A stretch of 64,000 bases of DNA from assembly GCF_041415945.1 (NCBI RefSeq), contig NZ_JBGCUS010000001.1, forward strand, positions 2,666,001-2,730,000, written 5' to 3'. Every line of letters begins with the position of its first letter. Position 1 is the first letter of the stretch. Shown here one piece after another: positions 9,005-17,581 of the stretch. The DNA is from Ancylobacter sp. IITR112 (GTDB lineage Bacteria > Pseudomonadota > Alphaproteobacteria > Rhizobiales > Xanthobacteraceae). The translations under genes were made by a program, and so were the position numbers. The notes beneath the pieces were generated by a model. That model was not told where the DNA came from, did not search any database, and saw only the letters and a list, made by a program, of their open reading frames with translations.

Positions 9005-9022
9005 CCGCTAGACGATGGGCGC
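8951..9022 (-). tRNA. tRNA-Glu (anticodon CTC)
   Basis: On the minus strand the acceptor stem GCGCCCA pairs with TGGGCGC. The anticodon stem CGCC/GGCG encloses loop CTCTCAC (anticodon CTC), the T-arm GGTTCGATTCC is canonical and the discriminator is G. CCA is encoded at 8950-8948. The 3' half overlaps the antisense recombinase frame. This tRNA probably serves as the attachment site of the element to its left; no second copy of its 3' end was seen in bases 1-8940. Confidence 0.95.
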
Positions 9023-9155
9023 ATCTAGGCAGGGCGGTCTCTTAGAGTGCTTTGCCCTCGGGATCAAGAGCGTGCATGCGCCTCAGCGACGTTTTCGACC
9101 GGCTATCCCCCGCGCCGCGGCCCTCCCCGCCCGCCAGACCGCCCGGCCGGCTGCG

Positions 9156-9494
9156 TCAGGGCGTGCTGGCGAAACCCAGCACGCCGCGCGGGGCGCGGGA
9201 GTCCAGATCAAAGAAATGTGTCTCCACGCGGCCTTCGCGCACCACCGTCACGGCGATGAGATCGCCGGACACCGTGGCGGCGCGCACCTCGGCGCCCTTG
9301 GGCAGTTGGATCGTCCCGGCAATGTCCGCCGGGGCGCTTTTCCTGCCGCTCATCAGCTTGTATCCGATAGCGCCGAAGACGGCGAGAAAGCCCAGAAGCA
9401 TGATAAGCCCGGAATAGGCGGCGAAGCGGCGCATGCGGCGCAGCACGCGCTCGGCTGCGGGGTCGAGCGTGTCGTCGGAATCAGGAGAGGTCAT
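9156..9494 (-). CDS. Small single-pass membrane protein beside rluD
   Basis: This 112-residue protein has a charged cytoplasmic start (DDTLDPAAERVLRRMRRF), one membrane helix (SGLIMLLGFLAVFGAIGYKL) and a roughly 60-residue beta-rich domain (GTIQLPKGAEVRAATVSGD, then DLIAVTVVREGRVETHFFDL). It resembles the small DUF6476-type proteins found next to rluD in alphaproteobacteria; that name is from memory. ATG at 9494 is chosen because upstream codons run through rluD coding sequence. The two divergent ATGs share the tetramer CATG at 9492-9495, an extreme head-to-head arrangement. Function unknown. Confidence 0.8.
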   Translation of the reverse strand: MTSPDSDDTLDPAAERVLRRMRRFAAYSGLIMLLGFLAVFGAIGYKLMSGRKSAPADIAGTIQLPKGAEVRAATVSGDLIAVTVVREGRVETHFFDLDSRAPRGVLGFASTP

Positions 9495-10536
9495 GCCGGC
9501 ACCGGAACTCAGCGAAGAGATGGACGATGACGCGCCGGAGGCGGTCGCGAGCCGTGTCGATATCACCGTCGGGCCGGAGGATGAAGGCCAGCGGCTTGAC
9601 CGTGTGCTGGCGCGCCATCTCCCCGAGTTCAGCCGCACCCGCCTGCAGGCGCTGATCGCCTCCGGCCAGGTTCAGCGCGCCGGCCAGCCGGTGAGCGGCG
9701 GCGCGGCCAAGGCGGTGGCCGGCGACTGTTACAGTGTCGAAGTGCCCGAACCCGAGGACGCAGCGCCCGCAGCACAGAACATCCCGCTCGCGATCGTCCA
9801 TGAGGACGAGCATCTGATCGTGATCGACAAGCCGGCCGGCATGGTGGTGCACCCCGCCCCCGGCAGCCCGGATGGCACGCTGGTCAATGCGCTGCTGCAT
9901 CATTGCGGCAGCAGCCTTTCCGGCATTGGCGGCGTGCGCCGGCCGGGCATCGTGCACCGGCTGGACAAGGACACGTCTGGCTTGCTCGTCGTCGCCAAGA
10001 ATGATCGCGCGCACAAGAAGCTGGCGGCTCAGTTCGCCGATCACGGCCGCACCGGCCCGCTGGAGCGCGCCTATCTCGCCTTCGTCTGGGGCGCGCCGGA
10101 CTTGCCCAGCGGCACCGTGGACGCGCCGCTCGCCCGCCATCCCATCGCGCGCGAGCGCATCGCCGTGCGCAGCGGCGGACGCTTCGCCATCACCCACTGG
10201 CAGCGCCTCGCCAGCTTCGCCGACACCGCCGGCCGGCCGATCGCCACGCTGGTCGAGTGCCAGTTGGAAACCGGACGCACGCATCAGATCCGCGTGCACA
10301 TGGCCCATATCGGCCATCCCATGCTCGGGGACGCGCTCTATGGCGTCGGGCAGCGCACCCGCGCCAGCCGCCTGCCCGAGGCCGCGCGCATGGCGCTGGA
10401 CGGCCTCGGCCGGCAGGCGCTGCATGCGGCGCGGCTCGGTTTCGAGCATCCGGCGACCGGCGAGATCCTGTCGTTCGAAAGTCCTCTGCCGGCGGACCTT
10501 GCCCGCCTTGAGGAGGCGCTCGCTGCCGGCAGTTGA
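9493..10536 (+). CDS. rluD: RluA-family 23S rRNA pseudouridine synthase (RluD type)
   Basis: The 347-residue protein has an N-terminal S4 RNA-binding domain (QRLDRVLARHLPEFSRTRLQ, then LIASGQV) and the RluA catalytic domain with HRLDKDTSGLLVVAKN, whose Asp is the nucleophile. LETGRTHQIRVH and GHPMLGDALYG are also family motifs. RluD-type enzymes isomerise uridines in helix 69 of 23S rRNA and are needed for good ribosome assembly. ATG at 9493 has a strong AGGAGAGG site 3-10 bases upstream; a longer frame from 9433 would overlap the divergent gene. rpoH follows on the same strand, a common alphaproteobacterial order. Confidence 0.9.
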   Translation: MPAPELSEEMDDDAPEAVASRVDITVGPEDEGQRLDRVLARHLPEFSRTRLQALIASGQVQRAGQPVSGGAAKAVAGDCYSVEVPEPEDAAPAAQNIPLAIVHEDEHLIVIDKPAGMVVHPAPGSPDGTLVNALLHHCGSSLSGIGGVRRPGIVHRLDKDTSGLLVVAKNDRAHKKLAAQFADHGRTGPLERAYLAFVWGAPDLPSGTVDAPLARHPIARERIAVRSGGRFAITHWQRLASFADTAGRPIATLVECQLETGRTHQIRVHMAHIGHPMLGDALYGVGQRTRASRLPEAARMALDGLGRQALHAARLGFEHPATGEILSFESPLPADLARLEEALAAGS

Positions 10537-10687
10537 CGGGCGCCGCCTCAACGTATCGTGACCCCGGCTCGGCTTGCGCTTTCGCAAATTCGGCTTCTTC
10601 CTGCTAGTATAAATCTGAGGCCGGCTGACAAGCGGCCGCGTGCCGGTCGCCCGCTGACGGGGACCGCGAAAGAAGGAGGGTGCAGTC

Positions 10688-11599
10688 ATGGCCCGTTCCG
10701 CTATGAGCCTACCGTCCGCCGAAGGTGGCCTGAGCCGCTACCTCGCGGAAATCCGCCGGTTCCCCATGCTGGAGCCGCAGGAAGAATATATGCTCGCCAA
10801 GCGCTGGCGCGAGCACGAGGATCCTGACGCCGCGCACCGTCTCGTCACCAGCCATCTGCGTCTCGTCGCCAAGATCGCGATGGGCTATCGCGGCTATGGC
10901 CTGCCGATTTCCGAGGTCATCTCGGAAGGCAATGTCGGGCTGATGCAGGCGGTCAAGCGCTTCGAGCCGGACAAGGGCTTCCGCCTCGCCACCTATGCCA
11001 TGTGGTGGATCAAGGCCTCGATCCAGGAATACATCCTGCGCTCGTGGAGCCTAGTCAAGATGGGCACCACTGCGGCGCAGAAGAAGCTTTTCTTCAATCT
11101 GCGCAAGGCCAAGAGCCAGATCTCCGCGCTGGAAGACGGCGATCTCCGTCCCGACCAGGTGCAGCAGATCGCGACCAAGCTCGGCGTCACCGAGCAGGAA
11201 GTGGTGGAGATGAACCGCCGCCTCGGCGGCGATGCCTCGCTGAATTCGCCGCTGCGCGGCGATGTCGAGGGCGGGGGGGAGTGGCAGGACTGGCTGGCGG
11301 ATGATCACGACAGTCAGGAATCGGTGCTCGTCGAGCATGAGGAGATGGATAATCGCCGCAATGCGCTGTCCGGAGCGCTGTCGGTGCTCAATGAGCGCGA
11401 GCGGCGCATCTTCGAGGCCCGCCGGCTGTCGGACGATCCGATCACGCTGGAAGACCTCGCCGCCGAGTTCGGCGTGTCGCGCGAGCGCGTGCGGCAGATC
11501 GAGGTGCGGGCCTTCGAGAAGGTGCAGAAGGCGGTGATCGACCGCGTGCACCAGATGGAGACCGCGCCGATGCGGCAAGATTCCGCGCCGGCTATGTAA
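10688..11599 (+). CDS. rpoH: RNA polymerase heat-shock sigma factor RpoH (sigma-32)
   Basis: The 303-residue protein has sigma region 2 (HLRLVAKIAMGYRGYGLP, then SEGNVGLMQAVKRFEP and YAMWWIKASIQEYILRSWSL), the diagnostic RpoH box QKKLFFNLRK (131-140), and region 4 (TLEDLAAEFGVSRERVRQIE). It directs transcription of chaperone and protease genes under heat stress. AAGGAGGG at 10673-10680 precedes ATG 10688. The 150-bp leader contains a TTGCG/CGCAA dyad (10574-10587) and a TAGTATAAAT stretch (about 10605) that could be a -10 element; no clean -35 is seen. A strong terminator follows. Confidence 0.97.
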   Translation: MARSAMSLPSAEGGLSRYLAEIRRFPMLEPQEEYMLAKRWREHEDPDAAHRLVTSHLRLVAKIAMGYRGYGLPISEVISEGNVGLMQAVKRFEPDKGFRLATYAMWWIKASIQEYILRSWSLVKMGTTAAQKKLFFNLRKAKSQISALEDGDLRPDQVQQIATKLGVTEQEVVEMNRRLGGDASLNSPLRGDVEGGGEWQDWLADDHDSQESVLVEHEEMDNRRNALSGALSVLNERERRIFEARRLSDDPITLEDLAAEFGVSRERVRQIEVRAFEKVQKAVIDRVHQMETAPMRQDSAPAM

Positions 11600-11626
11600 C
11601 TTCTTTGCCGATTAATTAACGAAGAG

Positions 11627-11653
11627 ACCGCCCGGTGCCCGCCGGGCGGTTTT
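11627..11653 (+). terminator. Rho-independent terminator after rpoH
   Basis: A 9-bp stem ACCGCCCGG/CCGGGCGGT with a 6-base loop is followed by TTT. It lies between rpoH and the convergent CBS gene and may serve both strands. Confidence 0.85.
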
Positions 11654-11670
11654 CCTTATGGATAAAGCGC

Positions 11671-12126
11671 TTACGCGGAAAGCGGTGCCGCCGCCACGCC
11701 CAGGGTCGGCTCGCCCGCCAGTCCCGCGGCAGCGCGGACATCATGGGCGATCACGTCGCGTATGCTCAGCACGCCAACCAGCTGGTGCTCTTCCATGACC
11801 GGGAGATGGCGCACATGGTGGGTGTCCATCAGCGCCCGGACATGGTCGACCGTGTCTTCCATCCGGCAGGAGATCATGTTGCGCGACATCAGCTCGCCGA
11901 CGGTGAGCCGCAGCGCGCCCACGCCGCGCTCGGCCACGGCGCGGACCACATCGCGTTCGGAAAAGATGCCGACCACGGTGACGCCTTCGGAGCCGCAGGC
12001 ATCCTTCACCACCACGGCGCCGATGCGCTCGCGGTTGAGCAAAGTCGCTGCCATTTCAACGGTTTCGCCCATGCGGATGGTCGGCACGCGGGCGCTTTTC
12101 AGCTTCATGAGATCGGCGACAAGCAT
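11671..12126 (-). CDS. CBS-domain protein (two CBS motifs)
   Basis: A 151-residue stand-alone CBS pair: VPTIRMGETVEMAATLLNRE, then GAVVV and GIFSERDVVRAV form the first motif; LMSRNMISCRMEDTVDHVRA, then HVRHLPVMEEHQLVGVLSIRD the second. Such small proteins bind adenine nucleotides and modulate partner enzymes or sense energy state; the partner is unknown. ATG at 12126 follows GAGGGGATA and fits better than the upstream TTG at 12153. It is convergent with rpoH. Confidence 0.9.
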   Translation of the reverse strand: MLVADLMKLKSARVPTIRMGETVEMAATLLNRERIGAVVVKDACGSEGVTVVGIFSERDVVRAVAERGVGALRLTVGELMSRNMISCRMEDTVDHVRALMDTHHVRHLPVMEEHQLVGVLSIRDVIAHDVRAAAGLAGEPTLGVAAAPLSA

Positions 12127-12252
12127 GGCGTATCCCCTCTGGTGGAGCCTCAACTGTCACGCTTCTTTGTCTTTGGTCTAAGTCTGGTATGCAATACACA
12201 CGCCGTCAACGAAATCCGTCGCGGCGGTGCAGCATCCACGCCCCCCCATGCA

Positions 12253-12280
12253 AAAAGGCCCGCCTTGAGGCGGGCCTTTT
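12253..12280 (-). terminator. Bidirectional terminator after pntB
   Basis: A 12-bp perfect stem AAAAGGCCCGCC/GGCGGGCCTTTT with loop TTGA. The T-run on either strand makes it work in both directions. It ends the pnt operon, whose pntB stop is at 12370. Confidence 0.85.
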
Positions 12281-12369
12281 CGGGTGTTCGGCGCGTGGCC
12301 GATGAGTGCGGTGAGGTGGACGATGAGACCGATCCGGCCGGATCGCGCCCCCCCCGCCCTTTGCCCCCC

Positions 12370-13773
12370 TCAATGGCTGAGGTTCTTCACCACGTCCTCG
12401 ACCATCTTCTTGGCGTCGGCGAACAGCATCATCGTGTTGTCGCGGAAGAACAGCTCGTTCTCCACGCCGGCATAGCCCGCCGCCATGCCGCGCTTGATGA
12501 ACAGCACCGTCTTGGCCTTCTCCACATCGAGGATCGGCATGCCGTAGATTGCCGAGGTCGGGTCGGTCTTCGCCGCCGGGTTGGTCACGTCATTGGCGCC
12601 GATGACGAAGGCGACATCGGCCTGCGCGAACTCGGAGTTGATGTCCTCCAGCTCGAACACCTCGTCATAGGGCACGTTGGCTTCGGCCAGCAGCACGTTC
12701 ATGTGCCCGGGCATGCGGCCGGCGACGGGATGGATGGCGTATTTCACCTCGACGCCTTCCTCCTTCAGCTTGTCGGCCATCTCGCGCAGCGCGTGCTGGG
12801 CCTGCGCCACCGCCATGCCGTAGCCCGGCACGATGATGACCTTGGAGGCGTTCTTCATGATGAAGGCGGCGTCCTCGGCCGAGCCCTGCTTCACCGGGCG
12901 CGTTTCCACCGCCCCGGCCGGGCCGGAGGCGCTGTCGCCGCCAAAGCCGCCCAGGATCACCGAGATGAAGGAGCGGTTCATGCCCTTGCACATGATGTAG
13001 GACAGGATCGCGCCCGACGAGCCGACCAGCGCGCCGGTGATGATCAGCGCGGTGTTCTGCAGGGTGAAGCCGATGCCCGCCGCCGCCCAGCCGGAATAGG
13101 AATTGAGCATCGACACCACGACCGGCATGTCGGCGCCGCCGATCGGGATGATGATCAGCCCGCCCAGCACCAGAGCGGCGATGACGATGAGCCAGAACAC
13201 GGTGTGGCTCTCGGTCGCCACCAGCACGCCGATCAGCACCACGATCAGCCCGGCGAGCGAGGCATTGATGAGGTGGCGCGCCGGCAGCAGGATCGGCTTG
13301 CCCGACATGTTGCCGTTGAGCTTGGCGAAGGCGATGACCGAGCCGGTGAAGGTGATGGCGCCGATGGCGACGCCGAGGCTCATCTCGATCAGCGCCTGGG
13401 CATGGATATGGCCATCGCTGACAATATGGAACGCCGCCGGCGCGTAGAGCGCCGCCGCCGCCACCATCACGGCGGCGAGGCCGACCAGCGAGTGGAACGC
13501 CGCCACCAATTGGGGCATCTGCGTCATCGCGATCTTGCGGGCGATCACCGCGCCGGCGCCGCCGCCCAGCGCCAGGCCGCCGAGCACCAGCGCCCAGCCG
13601 CCCGGGCCGGCCGGCGGCGCGGAGCCGAGCGTCGTCAGAATGGCGATGGTCATGCCGACCATGCCGAAAATATTGCCCTGGCGCGAGGTCACCGGGCTGG
13701 AGAGCCCGCGCAGCGCCAGGATGAACAGCACGCCGGAGACGAGATAGAGCAGCGCGACAAGATTGGCGTTCAT
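12370..13773 (-). CDS. pntB: NAD(P) transhydrogenase subunit beta
   Basis: This 467-residue subunit has about nine membrane helices (MNANLVALLYLVSGVLFILA onward) and a C-terminal NADP(H)-binding domain III with VIIVPGYGMAVAQAQHA and the late GANDVTNPAAKTDP motif. It forms the proton-translocating membrane part and NADP site of transhydrogenase, which uses the proton gradient to make NADPH from NADH. ATG at 13773 lies 8 bases after the pntA2 stop; upstream codons are shadow sequence. It is the last gene of the operon coxIV-like, pntA1, pntA2, pntB. Confidence 0.97.
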   Translation of the reverse strand: MNANLVALLYLVSGVLFILALRGLSSPVTSRQGNIFGMVGMTIAILTTLGSAPPAGPGGWALVLGGLALGGGAGAVIARKIAMTQMPQLVAAFHSLVGLAAVMVAAAALYAPAAFHIVSDGHIHAQALIEMSLGVAIGAITFTGSVIAFAKLNGNMSGKPILLPARHLINASLAGLIVVLIGVLVATESHTVFWLIVIAALVLGGLIIIPIGGADMPVVVSMLNSYSGWAAAGIGFTLQNTALIITGALVGSSGAILSYIMCKGMNRSFISVILGGFGGDSASGPAGAVETRPVKQGSAEDAAFIMKNASKVIIVPGYGMAVAQAQHALREMADKLKEEGVEVKYAIHPVAGRMPGHMNVLLAEANVPYDEVFELEDINSEFAQADVAFVIGANDVTNPAAKTDPTSAIYGMPILDVEKAKTVLFIKRGMAAGYAGVENELFFRDNTMMLFADAKKMVEDVVKNLSH

Positions 13774-13781
13774 GGTCGCGC

Positions 13782-14315
13782 TCACTTCTTCTTCGAGTAC
13801 ATGGCGAGCATGCGGCTGGTCACCAGGAACCCGCCGAAGATGTTCACCGCCGCCAGGACGAGGCCGACAAAGCCGAAGCCGCGCGCCCAGCCCGTGCCCT
13901 CGGCCCAAAGACCGTCAGCGCCAACCGTATCGACGCCGACCGCGAGCAGCGCGCCGACCACGATCACCGAGGAGATGGCGTTGGTGACGCTCATCAAGGG
14001 CGTGTGCAGCGCCGGGGTCACCGACCACACGACGTAATAGCCGACGAACACCGCCAGCACGAAGATGGCGAGCTGGAACACGAAGGGGTCGATCGCCCCG
14101 CCGGTCAGCGCATGCGCGGCGTTGCCGGCGAGTTCCGCATAGCTCTGCTGCGCCGCCTGGGCATAGGCCTGCGCCGCTTCCGCCGCCTGCCGCGCCACTT
14201 CCGCCGCCATCCGCGCCCCTTCGGCCGCGTTCTGCGCCATCGCCCCCTGCCCTGCCGCCTCGGCGGCGCCGGGCATGTTCTGGGCGAGTATCACGCCCCC
14301 TGCCGGATTGGCCAT
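13782..14315 (-). CDS. pntA: NAD(P) transhydrogenase subunit alpha, membrane part (PntA2)
   Basis: This 177-residue protein carries the three or four helices of the alpha subunit membrane domain ([20 protein letters not shown], then [20 protein letters not shown] and [20 protein letters not shown]). In Rhizobiales pntA is usually split in two, as here. Its N-terminal 80 residues are an Ala/Gln-rich helical extension ([20 protein letters not shown]), longer than in most PntA2 proteins. The true start could be later than 14315. It works with PntA1 and PntB in one membrane complex. Confidence 0.93.
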   Translation of the reverse strand: MANPAGGVILAQNMPGAAEAAGQGAMAQNAAEGARMAAEVARQAAEAAQAYAQAAQQSYAELAGNAAHALTGGAIDPFVFQLAIFVLAVFVGYYVVWSVTPALHTPLMSVTNAISSVIVVGALLAVGVDTVGADGLWAEGTGWARGFGFVGLVLAAVNIFGGFLVTSRMLAMYSKKK

Positions 14316-14400
14316 TTCCTCGATTCCCTTGTCTCTGTCTCTTGGCGGCGCCGCTCAGCCTGTCGGCCGGACGCCCGATCGGATCCGTGATGATGTCGTC

Positions 14401-14432
14401 ATCCCGGAACCGCCAGTGGCGGCCTCCGGGAT
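14401..14432. repeat. Imperfect palindromic intergenic repeat in the pnt operon
   Basis: ATCCCGGA (14401-14408) pairs with TCCGGGAT (14425-14432), and inside it CGCCA pairs with TGGCG. Such CCGGGAT hairpins are dispersed in rhizobial intergenic spaces. It lies between pntA1 and pntA2 and could fold in their mRNA. Confidence 0.7.
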
Positions 14433-14504
14433 CGCAGGCAAAACAGGCGGGCGCCGGACGGGCGCCGGGCCGGCGGGCGTTCCCCTCCCTCTGAACCCCT
14501 CATC

Positions 14505-14533
14505 CCCGTCCCCGGATCAAGTCCGGGGACGGG
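14505..14533. repeat. Perfect 12-bp hairpin repeat between pntA1 and pntA2
   Basis: CCCGTCCCCGGA and TCCGGGGACGGG flank the loop TCAAG. This palindrome type is a common dispersed repeat in Hyphomicrobiales. There is no U-tract, so it is more likely an mRNA processing or stabilising hairpin than a terminator. With the repeat at 14401 it fills most of the 256-bp gap. Confidence 0.75.
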
Positions 14534-14571
14534 CATGAGGAAGAAAGGGTGCCGCCCTCAGCCCACCCGGC

Positions 14572-15747
14572 TCACGCCGCCGACGCGCCCTCGGCCGGTG
14601 TTGCAGCGGGCTCCGCCGGACGGAAGCCGGGATGCACCACCGCCCCGTCCTTGGTCAGCAGCGTCGCCTTCACCAGCTCGTCGTCCCACTTCACCGCGAG
14701 CGCCTTCGACCCCTTGTCCACCAGCGTCTCGACAAAGGCATAGAGGTTCTTGGCGTAGAGCTGCGAGGCGGTCGCCGCCAGGCGCCCCGGCACGTTGAGA
14801 TGGCCGACGATCTTGACCCCGTTCGCCGTGGTCACCACCTCGCCCGGCACGCTGCCTTCGACATTGCCGCCGCGCTCAACCGCGAGGTCGATGATGACCG
14901 AGCCCGGCTTCATCGACGCCACCATGTCGGCCGACACCAGCTTCGGTGCCGGGCGGCCGGGGATCAGCGCCGTGGTGATGACGATGTCCTGCTTGGGCGT
15001 GTGGCTGGCGACCAGCGCCGCCTGCTTGGCCTGGTATTCCGCCGACATCGCCTTGGCGTAGCCGCCGGAGGTTTCCGCCTGCTTGAACTCCTCGTCCTCG
15101 ACCGCGATGAACTTCGCGCCGAGGGATTCGACCTGTTCCTTCGCCGCCGGGCGCACATCGGTGGCCGAGACCACCGCGCCGAGACGGCGGGCCGTGGCGA
15201 TGGCCTGAAGGCCGGCGACGCCCGCGCCCATGATGAAGACGCGCGCCGCCGGCACGGTGCCGGCCGCCGTCATCATCATCGGGAAGGCGCGGCCGAACTC
15301 GGAGGAGGCGTCGATCACCGCGCGGTAGCCGGCGAGATTGGCCTGGGAGGACAGCACGTCCATCACCTGCGCGCGGGTGATGCGCGGCATCAGCTCCATG
15401 GCGAACAGCGACACGCCGGTGCCGGCGATCTCGGTCAGCGCGGCCTCATGGCCATGCGGGTCGGCGATGGCGATGACCAGCGCGCCCTTATTGGCGCCCG
15501 TCAGCGCGGAAGCCTCCGGCCGGCGCACCGCCAGCACAATATCGGCGCCGGCGACGGCGGCGGCATTGTCCGCCACCACGGTCGCGCCCGCGCCCTCATA
15601 GTCGGAATCGCCAATCCCCGACGCCGCCCCCGCCCCCGACGCGACAACAACCGTCGCACCAAGACCGACATAACGCTTCACCGTGTCGGCGGACGCGGCG
15701 ACCCGTGGCTCCGAAGCAGAGCTCTCTTTGACAATCGCGATACGCAT
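14572..15747 (-). CDS. pntA: NAD(P) transhydrogenase subunit alpha, NAD-binding part (PntA1)
   Basis: The 391-residue protein matches domain I of transhydrogenase: MRIAIVKESSASEPRVAAS at the start, the dinucleotide-binding motif FIMGAGVAGLQAIATARRLG, and the RQD-loop neighbourhood with later HLNVPGRLAATASQLYAKN. It binds NAD(H) and passes hydride to the NADP domain of PntB. ATG at 15747 is the family start, and the short coxIV-like gene ends 8 bases upstream of it. Confidence 0.96.
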   Translation of the reverse strand: MRIAIVKESSASEPRVAASADTVKRYVGLGATVVVASGAGAASGIGDSDYEGAGATVVADNAAAVAGADIVLAVRRPEASALTGANKGALVIAIADPHGHEAALTEIAGTGVSLFAMELMPRITRAQVMDVLSSQANLAGYRAVIDASSEFGRAFPMMMTAAGTVPAARVFIMGAGVAGLQAIATARRLGAVVSATDVRPAAKEQVESLGAKFIAVEDEEFKQAETSGGYAKAMSAEYQAKQAALVASHTPKQDIVITTALIPGRPAPKLVSADMVASMKPGSVIIDLAVERGGNVEGSVPGEVVTTANGVKIVGHLNVPGRLAATASQLYAKNLYAFVETLVDKGSKALAVKWDDELVKATLLTKDGAVVHPGFRPAEPAATPAEGASAA

Positions 15748-15755
15748 GGCTGGTC

Positions 15756-16049
15756 TCAGGAGGTGATGATCAGGGCGAGCACGAGAACGCCGAGCAGGCC
15801 GAACAGCAGCTTGGGCTTGCCGTCTTCCGAGGCGAGGCCGATGGCGCAGGCGGCGACCGAGGCGAGCGTGCCGATGGTGAAGATGCCCCAATGGCCGTTG
15901 GCGCCGCCAATGGCGAAGGCGACCATGAAGCAGGACAGGGCCAGCGTGCCGACCAGCGTCAGCTTGGTGAAGAACTGATAGGTGCCACGGTGCTCGGCAT
16001 AGTCGTTACCGTCCGCCTTGGCGTATTCGGTCACTCCGTGATCGGCCAT
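15756..16049 (-). CDS. Small membrane protein with aa3-type cytochrome oxidase subunit IV domain
   Basis: A 97-residue protein beginning MADHGVTEYAKADGNDYAEH, followed by FFTKLTLVGTLALSCFMVAF and two further hydrophobic segments. The start matches the bacterial aa3-type subunit IV family (a single conserved helix in cytochrome oxidase), which in Rhizobiales is often encoded directly ahead of pntA. Whether it acts with oxidase or with transhydrogenase is not settled by sequence. ATG 16049 follows GAGGGGG. Confidence 0.85.
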   Translation of the reverse strand: MADHGVTEYAKADGNDYAEHRGTYQFFTKLTLVGTLALSCFMVAFAIGGANGHWGIFTIGTLASVAACAIGLASEDGKPKLLFGLLGVLVLALIITS

Positions 16050-16137
16050 GTCGACCCCCTCCCAAAGAATAATGAGCGCGCGATGCTCCGCTTTAGCGGA
16101 AGACTCCGCCTGCGGCAACGGCGCGCGCCGGGGCAGG

Positions 16138-17559
16138 TCAGCGCAGGCCGGCCTCCACCAGCGCGGCGCCTTGACGCGCCGCCACGCTCTCGACCGTGAA
16201 ATCGGCGATCGCTTCCTCGAACAAAGCGTGGAAATTCAGCTCCGCCTTGAGGTGCAGGAACACCCCGCCAAGGCCGATGGCGGCGCGGTCCATGAAGACG
16301 AATTCGCGCGGCACCCGCACCGGGCCCTGTTCCTTCAGCGCGCGATGCACGGTGAAGGCCTCGCGCCGGCCATATTCACCCGGCGCCACGCCATCGGCGA
16401 TGGTGCGGACGCGATCGTCGAGCAGCGGGCCATAGATGAAGCGAGCCCAGATGTTGAGCACGTCGATCAGCGCGCGCGAGAGGCCGCGGAAGCCCCAGAC
16501 CTCATAGGCATGGACGATGCGGGCCTCGTCCCCCGCCTGCAGGCCGCGATAGAGATCGACCACGCCGCCGACGAAGCTGGGCGGGAAGATGCGGATGCAG
16601 CCATAGTCGAGCAGGTTGATACCGGCCGGCGACGCCTTCTCCCCGCCCGCCTCCTCGAACACGGTGTAATTGCCGAGATGCGGGTCGCCATGAATGACGC
16701 CATAGCGCGAGAACGGCCCCCACCACGCCGCGAACATGGCGCGGGCGATGGCGTTGCGCTCCTCGAGCGAATGGTCGACGAAATCCAGCAGCCGCCGGCC
16801 CTCCAGCCAGTCGAGCGTGAGCAGGCGCCCGGTGGAGAGGTCGGGATGCACGCGCGGCACCCGCACCATCGGCTCCTGCGCCAGCATGGCGGCGTAGAGC
16901 CCGGCATGGGCGGCCTCGCGCTTATAGTCGAGTTCCTCGCGCACCCTTTCGCCGATTTCCTCGGCGATCTCCACCGTGTCGATCGCCGGGTCCATGCGCC
17001 TATGGATCGCCAGCAGCACGCCGAGCTGCCGGAGATCGGCCTCCACCGCCGACTGCATGTCGGGATATTGCAGCTTGACCGCCAGAGATGTGCCGTCGAG
17101 GGCGCGGGCGCGGTGCACCTGGCCGAGCGAGGCGGCGGCGGCGGGCTCCTTGTCTAAAGAGAGGAAGCGCGCCTGCCAGTCCGGGCCGAGCTCGGCCACC
17201 ATGCGGCGCTTGACGAAGGCCCAGCCCATGGGTGGGGCCTGGTTCTGCAGCGTGGCGAGTTCCTTGGCGTATTCGGGCGGCAGCGCGTCGGGGATGGTCG
17301 CCATGAGCTGGGCGACCTTCATGATCGGCCCTTTCAGCCCGCCGAGCGCCGCGGCGAGCGCGGCGGCGTCGCCCTGCTTCGCGCCATTGCCGAACAGGCG
17401 GGTGCCGGCCATGCGGGCGGCGACGCCACCGACGCTGGTGCCGACGCGGGCATAGCGCAAAGCGCGGGCGGACAGGCGGTTGGCTTCGCGGTCGGGAGAA
17501 TCGGTCAAGGCAGCCTCGCGGGATGGCCCATCACTTAGGCCGAACCGGACGCGCGGCAA
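16138..17559 (-). CDS. ABC1/AarF-family atypical kinase
   Basis: The protein of up to 473 residues belongs to the ABC1/ADCK kinase-like family: the N-terminal helix motif KVAQLMATIPDALPPEYAKE (family KxGQ-type region), the Ala-rich loop AAASLGQVHRA, VAVK-like LAVKLQYPD, HGDPHLGNY and the metal-binding LLDYG. Relatives support ubiquinone synthesis or lipid homeostasis by ATPase activity; the substrate here is unknown. It is a different clade from the UbiB protein at 40441. Start uncertain: TTG at 17559 or TTG at 17508. Confidence 0.9.
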   Translation of the reverse strand: MPRVRFGLSDGPSREAALTDSPDREANRLSARALRYARVGTSVGGVAARMAGTRLFGNGAKQGDAAALAAALGGLKGPIMKVAQLMATIPDALPPEYAKELATLQNQAPPMGWAFVKRRMVAELGPDWQARFLSLDKEPAAAASLGQVHRARALDGTSLAVKLQYPDMQSAVEADLRQLGVLLAIHRRMDPAIDTVEIAEEIGERVREELDYKREAAHAGLYAAMLAQEPMVRVPRVHPDLSTGRLLTLDWLEGRRLLDFVDHSLEERNAIARAMFAAWWGPFSRYGVIHGDPHLGNYTVFEEAGGEKASPAGINLLDYGCIRIFPPSFVGGVVDLYRGLQAGDEARIVHAYEVWGFRGLSRALIDVLNIWARFIYGPLLDDRVRTIADGVAPGEYGRREAFTVHRALKEQGPVRVPREFVFMDRAAIGLGGVFLHLKAELNFHALFEEAIADFTVESVAARQGAALVEAGLR

Positions 17560-17581
17560 GCGCGCCCGCCGGAGCGGGCCA

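Noticed and set aside
10570..10615. Sigma-32 type promoter before rpoH (CTTG and CTAGTAT)
   Set aside because: The 27-base spacing is too long for a sigma-32 promoter, and no good -35 pairs with the TAGTAT at sigma-70 spacing.
11635..14037. 800-residue plus-strand open frame opposite the pnt genes
   Set aside because: It is an antisense shadow of high-GC coding sequence: His/Arg/Ala-rich, no domain, and the opposite strand encodes clear pntB and pntA2.
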